Below are positions 61,601 to 64,000 of a stretch of 64,000 nucleotides of DNA, piece after piece. The stretch comes from Elgaria multicarinata webbii. Its lineage: Eukaryota > Chordata > Lepidosauria > Squamata > Anguidae. Below the pieces are notes generated by a model. The model did no database searches and was not told where the DNA came from. It saw only the letters and a list, made by a program, of their open reading frames with translations. The position numbers were made by a program, and so were the translations under genes. The stretch's first letter is position 1. Every line of letters starts with the position of its first letter. The DNA is taken from positions 54,116,181 through 54,180,180 of the forward strand of contig NC_086171.1 in the NCBI RefSeq assembly GCF_023053635.1, in the 5' to 3' direction.

Positions 61601-63537
61601 GTTCTGAGTGCTTTGTTAACCATGCCAAAAACCCACCCTGGCTGGGTCTGGATGACATGATAAACTGAACAGCAACAATGAGAGACAGTTTATTGCCTTC
61701 ACATCCTGTTTGTGGGCTTCCAGGAGGCATCTGATCCATCAGTATAGGGGTCAGGATACTGGACCACTTGGACTTTTGTCTGATCCATCAGGGCTCTTCT
61801 TATGTTCACCTCAGGCATTGACTTTCTGTGTGACCTTGACCAATTATCTCATAATCCCTATAACTAACCTGCAAAATAGGATTAATACCTATATTAGAGT
61901 TGCGTGAGTTAGTGAGGTAAAGACTGAAAAACAAACGGTGAATCACACTAGAAGCACAATTTCATACTACTGCTGTAGGTGTTGACAAATGGGACACATC
62001 TGTACCACTCAGCTCCATTTGCCTTTAAACAAATTTAAGGCACAATCGTATGCATGTTTAGACAGGAAAAAAGTTCTACAAAAACGTTGTAGGACTTCTT
62101 TTTTCCTGTCTAAACATGCATAGGACTGCACCCTTAAACTCTCTGGCTGTCTTCAGATGTCATGTTCCAAATCCTCCGAACCATGGTTTGGGGGCTCGGC
62201 AATGAGCTCTCTGCTCTATCCTCCGCATGCTTGGCTTAATTGAACACATCTTGGTTTGATCAGACCACAAGTTTGTATTACATCCGAACCATCTAACTGT
62301 GGTTTGGGCAAACCTTCCTCGAAACCAGGATTGCGAACCGCATGGGGAGGAAGGAATACCTGTAGCTCATTCCGAATCCTCCAAACCATTGTTTGGAGAA
62401 TGAGGAATATAAGGTCTGAATGCAGCCTCCCTATTTAGCTGGCACATCATCATGCTACCATTAAGGAGATGGAGACATTGTAACCGTTTTTAGGGTGAAG
62501 TACCGCGGGCAATTGCTAGCCACATCGCCACATGTACCATCTTTCTGCCTACTAAACCAGGAACTGGTGCAAGAATGCTAATAGCAGCTGCTGCCAGAGA
62601 GGAGGGAGGTATACTTTGCTGTGCCAGAACAAGAAACTGGCAGCTTCATATCGTATCCTATTCTCTAATGTGAAATAGAGTATAGAATTCATGAGCCTTG
62701 GTGAACATTGAAAACTTTTCAAATAACCCATATGGAAAAAATAAAGATATTTGTAACAAACAGATCGAGCAAAGAGCTCCATCTTTATTGTTCCTCCTTT
62801 GTTTCCCTTCTGCTGGTAGGCAAAGTCATTTTTATTCAGGCAGGTCTTTGGCTGCTAAGTTGTTTTGTTTGCTGAACTAGTTTTTAACTGGTGGGTGCTA
62901 TTTATTTCTCTTTTATTTTTAGCGGATGGGTTTTACTTGATGTAGTTAAGTTTTAATTACTTTAAATTTATCTGAATTTTATTATTGATAGCTGCCTTGA
63001 ACATTATATTCAGAGTAAAGACAGATTCATTCATTCATTCACTTGTAATTGTGATCTTTCCTTTGTCACGTGGGAAAAGTCATTAGCTCTTATGCTAATA
63101 TCTGAAATATCCTTTATTTTAAATGTCCCTGTTATTTTTGTTAACTCTTATAAATTTTCAAATACATGTAATGATTTACTGAAATATTTTTTAATTTTTT
63201 TAATTACTTGACAGTGTCATTTCTTAAATTGTTTGGCAATTTCTTTAAAAAAATTGGGCAGCAGAGCTCATAGTTCAATTAAAACAGTCTACCTGCGTTT
63301 TTGTTATACATATTTTGTTATTTAATTAGGATGGTGATCGGAAAATAGGCAAGGAAGACTTGAAAAGGTCCTGTTTTCAGCTTAACCTGGACTTGGATGA
63401 AGAGCTCCTGGATGCTTTATTTAACTACTGTGATTTGGATAAAGATGGTTTTATAAACTATCTAGACTTTGTGAATTTCCTTAACTGGAAAGACAAAATG
63501 TCTCTTCACGAGTATGAAGAAAAAATTGTTACAAAAG
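43540..63537 (+). CDS. EFHB: EFHB (CFAP21), EF-hand protein, exons 1-10 of a gene running off the window
   Basis: EFHB is a ciliary doublet microtubule inner protein and has been reported to influence store-operated calcium entry. Ten exons join in continuous phase: 43540-43632, 45713-45775, 47602-47745, 49305-49485, 50701-50811, 52023-52152, 52963-53046, 54903-54970, 56905-57059, 63330-63537. They total 1237 bases, 412 complete residues. Recognisable stretches include PPKTFDEVQREAQEGHELYV, THNDYYVG, TPHFNDGRNVART, PEEYGVGDLL and LNWKDKM, which I match to mammalian EFHB. Two EF-hand loops lie at residues 342-353 and 378-389. The C-terminal part is outside the window. All introns are GT-AG except intron 8, which has a GC donor. 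The start ATG at 43540 has A at -3 and G at +4; mammalian EFHB has a longer N terminus, so an additional upstream start or exon is possible. Confidence 0.92.
43893..44098 (-). repeat. LINE or SINE 3' end of another family, nested
   Basis: TTATTTATTTATTTATTTA then TATAGCACCATCGATGTAC, ATGGTGCTGTACATAG and CCTGCCACATAGGCTTACA are a widespread reptile repeat end in inverted orientation. I cannot name the family. Confidence 0.55.
44212..44466 (-). repeat. L2 3' end, left arm of inverted pair
   Basis: The inverted L2 end begins with TATTTATT units, then ATACCGCTCCCATAGCC, GGGCTCTCTGGGCAG and AACCTGGCGCCGGAAAGATAG. It mirrors the right arm (44467-44755) almost base for base. Confidence 0.85.
44467..44755 (+). 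repeat. L2 3' end, right arm of inverted pair
   Basis: TATGGAATGATCTCCCTGACG leads into CGCCAACGCTGCTATC, TTTCCGGCACCAGGTTAAG, CTGCCCAGAGAGCCCTGGC and an AATAAATAAATAAAT tail. With the left arm it forms a palindrome of about 250-bp arms and a short loop. Confidence 0.85.
45713..45775 (+). CDS. EFHB: EFHB exon 2
   Basis: A 63-bp phase-0 exon encoding AGKLIPVGDTAATCLTGILP and R. The acceptor is TTTGCAG and the donor GTAAGT. Short, but in frame with both neighbours. Confidence 0.85.
45951..46020 (-). repeat. L2-type LINE 3' tail
   Basis: TTATTTATTTATTTATTTA units then TTTTTATACCGCCCAATAGC and CGAAGCTCTCTGGGCGGT, the inverted L2 end. Confidence 0.75.
46077..46212. repeat. Foldback MITE, ACTACAACTCCCA family (best copy)
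   Basis: CAGCCTTCCCCAACCTGGTA and CACCAGGTTGGGGAAGGCTG are perfect or near-perfect inverted ends. CAACTCCCATCAGCC and GCTGGGAGTTGTAGTCC are inner arms around TGGCCAATGGTCAGGAATG. About 136 bp in all. Confidence 0.75.
46868..47095 (-). repeat. CR1 LINE 3' end
   Basis: AAGAACATAAAAAGAGCCCC, ACTGGATCAGACCAAGGGTC, CACACAGTGGCCAACCAGC and AGCAACTGGTGTATATAGGC in inverted CR1 order. 5' truncated at about 47095. Confidence 0.8.
47602..47745 (+). CDS. EFHB: EFHB exon 3
   Basis: A 144-bp phase-0 exon encoding PITPPIIKKFRNTSNPPPGR, ERVFYGRANDPDIALHLTH and GVKSIPSES. The acceptor is TTGCAG and the donor GTAAGA. The proline-rich, basic composition suits a microtubule-associated linker. Matches the conserved EFHB N-terminal region. 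Confidence 0.9.
48443..48762. mobile_element. hAT-like palindromic MITE, TAGGGTGACCA ends (copy 3)
   Basis: The ends are TAGGGTGACCATATG and CATATGGTCACCCTA. The shared flanks are GTATATC on the left and GTATATC on the right (7 bp; an eighth base is ambiguous because the ends are palindromic). The whole body pairs with itself: AATTTCAGCAGGTGTCATTTG with CAAATGACACCTGCTGAAATT. The loop contains TAGAGTGACCAGAT. Confidence 0.75.
48874..48937 (+). pseudogene. EFHB: Decayed partial duplicate of EFHB exon 4
   Basis: ACTGAAAGAAAAGAAAG, TATTTAAGCTGTCGTGAAGC and TTGGGAAATCCCATGAT correspond in order to exon 4 at 49352-49418 (ACTGAAAGAGAAGAAAG, TTATTTAAGCAGCCGTGAAG, TTGGGAAATCCCACGAT). About 63 bases align with few mismatches and a 4-base deletion in the GAAA run, which shifts the frame. 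It has no splice sites of its own and cannot be a working exon. Confidence 0.8.
49305..49485 (+). CDS. EFHB: EFHB exon 4
   Basis: A 181-bp exon encoding VASLANPPPKTCFQQKLKEK, KERIYLSSREAPVGKSHDQ and LRLPKGLDVTNTRFGVTTLR, ending in phase 1 before GTAGAG. The acceptor is TCTTCAG. Part of it is duplicated in the preceding intron. The REAPVGKSHDQ stretch is the conserved core. Confidence 0.92.
49486..50700. other. EFHB: EFHB intron 4
   Basis: A 1.2-kb intron. 50035-50420 has repetitive-looking text with inverted words (TTCAGAATTTACACAAATACG, TTTCACAAATATGAATTATTG) suggesting an unclassified old TIR element. No gene seen. Confidence 0.55.
50701..50811 (+). CDS. EFHB: EFHB exon 5
   Basis: A 111-bp phase 1-1 exon encoding EGPGGEVINPPKTFDEVQRE, AQEGHELYVLTHND and YYV. 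The acceptor is CTTTCAG and the donor GTGAGT. This is one of the most conserved EFHB segments. Confidence 0.94.
51245..51345. repeat. Foldback MITE, ACTACAACTCCCA family (variant)
   Basis: GGGATGGGGGATGTACG and CATATGTCCCCCACCCC ends are roughly inverted. GGACTACAATTCCCATCATC and GGCTAGGGCTGATGG occupy the inner arms. Diverged. Confidence 0.5.
51440..51560 (-). repeat. tRNA-type SINE fragment
   Basis: The minus strand shows GGTGTAGTGACTAGCATG followed by TTGGACTTTGGGGCAAGC, the tRNA-derived head of the reptile SINE. Degraded ends. Confidence 0.45.
51870..51965. repeat. Foldback MITE, ACTACAACTCCCA family (deleted centre)
   Basis: AGCAGCCTTCCCAACCTGG and CACCAGGCTGGAGAAAGCTG are inverted ends; the second inner arm is missing, so the palindrome is incomplete. 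Confidence 0.55.
52023..52152 (+). CDS. EFHB: EFHB exon 6
   Basis: A 130-bp exon encoding ESMNRKYNPTTFNRFNLYGK, ETPHFNDGRNVARTFRWLHD and LQM (split). The acceptor is TTCACACAG and the donor GTAAGT. It contains the conserved PHFNDGR motif of EFHB. Confidence 0.94.
52153..52962. other. EFHB: EFHB intron 6
   Basis: An 810-bp intron with an AAC/AAT simple repeat around 52485-52530 and no element or gene I can name. The open frames near 52222-52678 come from the simple repeat. Confidence 0.6.
52963..53046 (+). CDS. EFHB: EFHB exon 7
   Basis: An 84-bp phase 2-2 exon encoding KKSAKIVSKISDDFKEKFQP and QLGKVFD. The acceptor is TTTTGCAG and the donor GTAAGT. In frame with neighbours and conserved with mammalian EFHB. 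Confidence 0.93.
53364..53492. repeat. Foldback MITE, ACTACAACTCCCA family
   Basis: CAGTCTTCCCCAGCCTGATG and CACCAGGCTGGGAAAGACTG are inverted ends; TTGGACTACAACTCCCAGC and GCTGGGAGTTGTAGTCCAAA are inner arms. Well preserved. Confidence 0.75.
53690..53755 (+). repeat. L2-type LINE 3' tail
   Basis: TCTAAATCACCCAGAGAGC, TTTGGCTACAGGGTGG and TATAGAAATATATTC, a short diverged L2 end. Confidence 0.5.
54903..54970 (+). CDS. EFHB: EFHB exon 8 (GC donor)
   Basis: A 68-bp exon encoding IAETLNVPPDHTFGVLVRPE and EYG (split). The acceptor is TTTGCAG. The only donor that keeps the conserved YGVGDLL join is G|GCAAGT, a GC-AG intron. The nearby GTATAG would shift the frame. Confidence 0.9.
55048..55496. 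mobile_element. TIR element, GGGGCATGGCTAGAC ends
   Basis: The left end GGGGCATGGCTAGAC is the inverse, with two mismatches, of the right end GTCTAGACATGCTCC. GGGATCGTCCAGGGATC and GGGATGATCCCTGC form internal palindromes. Target duplication not clear; superfamily unknown. The interior is GC-rich relative to the intron. Confidence 0.6.
56240..56755 (+). repeat. Old L2-like LINE 3' end
   Basis: TAAAGCCCTGAATGGCTTGTG, GAGCACCCACCTCCACATG, CACCAGGTGAAGACCTTTTT and GGTACAAATGTTAAGAAC are diverged forms of the L2 ORF2 C terminus and 3' end. Confidence 0.55.
56905..57059 (+). CDS. EFHB: EFHB exon 9
   Basis: A 155-bp exon encoding VGDLLHYRLPSEYLRGKDRE, RAVLTAIRQNLKKANYHNFE and TLLQAFRHCDK, ending in phase 0 before GTTAGT. 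The acceptor is TGTATAG. Its last two codons, Asp-Lys, open the first EF-hand loop, which continues in exon 10 across a 6.3-kb intron. Confidence 0.95.
57472..57780 (+). repeat. tRNA-derived squamate SINE, full length
   Basis: A 309-bp element with A-box TGGCGCAGAGCGG (57484-57496), B-box AGTTCGATCCC (57539-57549), body CAGCCTTCCATCCTCCCGAG, GGGGAAGGCAACGGCAAACC, and a CTTTCCTTTCCTTTC tail. CTGCATTAC flanks both sides (57463-57471 and 57781-57789), a 9-bp target duplication. I recall this SINE from lizard genomes; its 3' end suggests mobilisation by a BovB/RTE LINE, which is inference. Confidence 0.85.
57889..58318 (+). repeat. Left LTR of the copia element
   Basis: 430 bp, TGTTAAGTATATG to AACCCAACA. 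It includes three TGATCACTGCTCT-type units near 58108-58155 and an AATAAA at 58218-58223. By eye it does not differ from the right LTR. Confidence 0.92.
58321..58334 (+). promoter_or_regulatory. Primer-binding site matching the anticodon arm of initiator tRNA-Met
   Basis: GGTTATGGGCCCAG, two bases after the left LTR, is the reverse complement of CTGGGCCCATAACC in vertebrate initiator tRNA-Met. Drosophila copia uses the same internal part of this tRNA, cleaved to a half molecule, as primer. Confidence 0.85.
61170..61599 (+). repeat. Right LTR of the copia element
   Basis: 430 bp, TGTTAAGTATATG to AACCCAACA, followed by the duplicated GGTTC. Confidence 0.92.
61808..61935 (+). repeat. CORE-SINE / MIR-like fragment
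   Basis: TTTCTGTGTGACCTTGACCA, ACCTGCAAAATAGGATTAAT, ACCTATATTAGAG and TTAGTGAGGTAAAGAC match the order of the MIR core and its 3' side. Ancient and degraded. Confidence 0.55.
62039..62133. mobile_element. TTAA-flanked hairpin MITE (piggyBac-like), copy 2
   Basis: A 95-bp near-perfect hairpin: TATGCATGTTTAGACAGGAA and TTCCTGTCTAAACATGCATA are exact inverted arms, with a loop of a few bases at AAAACG. TTAA flanks both sides (62035-62038 and 62134-62137). The terminal bases resemble GGGTGCAATCC. Confidence 0.75.
62148..62433. mobile_element. Foldback MITE, GGCTGTCTTCAGA ends
   Basis: The left arm GGCTGTCTTCAGATGTCATG and the right arm AAGGTCTGAATGCAGCC are inverted. AACCATGGTTTGGGGGCTCG pairs with the region around TCCAAACCATTGTTTGGAG. 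About 285 bp, no coding frame, no clear duplication. Confidence 0.6.
62870..63035 (+). repeat. LINE 3' end, L2/CR1-like
   Basis: GATAGCTGCCTTGAACATTA, CAGAGTAAAGACAG and ATTCATTCATTCATTCA look like a diverged LINE end with a tetranucleotide tail. Confidence 0.45.
63330..63537 (+). CDS. EFHB: EFHB exon 10 (EF-hand pair)
   Basis: A 208-bp exon encoding DGDRKIGKEDLKRSCFQLNL, DLDEELLDALFNYCDLDKDG and FINYLDFVNFLNWKDKM. With the last two codons of exon 9 it forms loop 1 (DKDGDRKIGKED); loop 2 is DLDKDGFINYLD. The acceptor is TTAATTAG and the donor GTATGC, phase 1. Both loops end in Asp at position 12 where canonical EF-hands have Glu, and loop 1 has Arg at position 6 in place of Gly, so calcium affinity may be low. 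Confidence 0.96.
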
Positions 63538-64000
63538 GTATGCAGTTAAAAAATTCGGTAAGATTTCATCCTTAAGTCTGATTGTGGATTTGGAATCTGT
63601 GGTGATGCTGAATCGTTTTCCCCTTTTGATATAATTTGAGATGAATCCACTGAGGTTTGGCATCAGGGAGCAGCATGGTCAGGCATTTACTGATGGTCTG
63701 AGCCTCTGACTGGCCCATTGGCCCATCTTCCCATACCATCTCCCCATCCCTTACCTAGAGGCCAGTGTGCTGCTGGCAAGAGCTGGTTCTGGAATCTGAG
63801 ATGGACAAGGCATTTCCCTCTGAGCCACAGCCTGCTACTCTGGGACATTCCAGGCCTGAGCATATGGTACTACCAGATTCGGAATCCACAACCCCCCCCC
63901 CCAAAACACACAAAGGAATCAGTGGTTGCAGAATTGAACAATGGCCCTTTAAGAGATAGACAGCTTCTCAGAGTGTGGTGAACAACAGGCCCAGAACAGC
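63538..64000. other. EFHB: EFHB intron 10 (start)
   Basis: Intronic sequence to the window edge. A C-run lies near 63892-63901. No element or exon is recognised. Confidence 0.6.

Larger units (their letters stand above)
57290..61690. mobile_element. Foldback MITE split by a SINE and a copia element
   Basis: The left part (GTGTCATCTGAACCCAACC, CAGGGTGACTTGTTGGCATG, TTAACAAAC) is the inverse of the right part at 61605-61665 (GTTAACCATGCC, CACCCTGGCTGGGTCTGGATG). The middle, about 57790-57883, holds GTTAACAAACAACCCAC. Without the SINE and the LTR element it would be a MITE of a few hundred bases. Outer limits are approximate. Confidence 0.55.
57060..63329. other. EFHB: EFHB intron 9
   Basis: The largest EFHB intron here (6.3 kb). 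A foldback element hosts a SINE (57472-57780) and a copia-family LTR element (57889-61599). Further right are a CORE-SINE (61808-61935), a TTAA hairpin (62039-62133), a foldback (62148-62433) and a LINE tail (62870-63035). 57060-57270 and 62440-62870 show nothing I can name. Confidence 0.75.

Noticed and set aside
1-64000. CRISPR arrays, rRNA or functional tRNA genes
   Set aside because: No regularly spaced direct repeats and no cloverleaf-forming tRNA were seen; the tRNA-like boxes found belong to SINEs.

Overview
ORGANISM AND SETTING. This is a stretch of vertebrate nuclear genome, most likely from a squamate reptile (lizard). The genes have vertebrate intron-exon structure. The repeat content (L2 and CR1 LINEs with AATAAA-type tails, a 309-bp tRNA-derived SINE of squamate type, many palindromic MITEs, a young Ty1/copia element) fits a lizard better than a mammal or bird. 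The species cannot be fixed from the sequence. Gene order is PP2D1 (+), RAB5A (-), EFHB (+), which I recall as the order at human 3p24.3. || LAYOUT. 1-2041: an intron of PP2D1. 2042-2919: last coding exon of PP2D1, a PP2C-like probable pseudophosphatase. 3001-3075: the poly(A) signals of PP2D1 and of convergent RAB5A lie about 65 bp apart. 4378-19385: five coding exons of RAB5A on the minus strand, together encoding 215 residues with every GTPase motif intact. 24700-25770: CpG island, the presumed RAB5A promoter and non-coding first exon. 25770-43380: intergenic desert filled with LINE, MITE and LTR fossils. 43380-64000: EFHB (CFAP21), exons 1-10 in continuous reading phase (412 residues), running off the right edge. 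|| HOW THE GENES RELATE. They are neighbours, not an operon: RAB5A is the early-endosome GTPase, EFHB a ciliary/EF-hand protein with RFX-like sites at its start, and PP2D1 a PP2C-fold protein with a changed metal-ligand motif. RAB5A and EFHB are divergent, PP2D1 and RAB5A convergent. || MOBILE LAYER. The most striking element is a copia-family LTR element in EFHB intron 9 (57889-61599). Its two 430-bp LTRs look identical, it has a 5-bp target duplication, and its primer site matches the anticodon arm of initiator tRNA-Met. It sits in an older foldback element that also received a SINE. Several TIR families can be defined from the window alone: TAGGGNTGTGC ends with 8-bp duplications (14201-17129 and 38620-39184), TAGGGTGACCA ends with 7-8-bp duplications (35523, 37717, 48443), TTAA-flanked hairpins (7496, 62039), TA-flanked TACCGTATTTCTTCGAT elements (1175, 15075), and a foldback family built on ACTACAACTCCCA. 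A decayed partial copy of EFHB exon 4 lies in the preceding intron. || LIMITS. All family assignments are by eye. Boundaries without stated target duplications are approximate. The RAB5A first exon and the EFHB transcription start are inferred.
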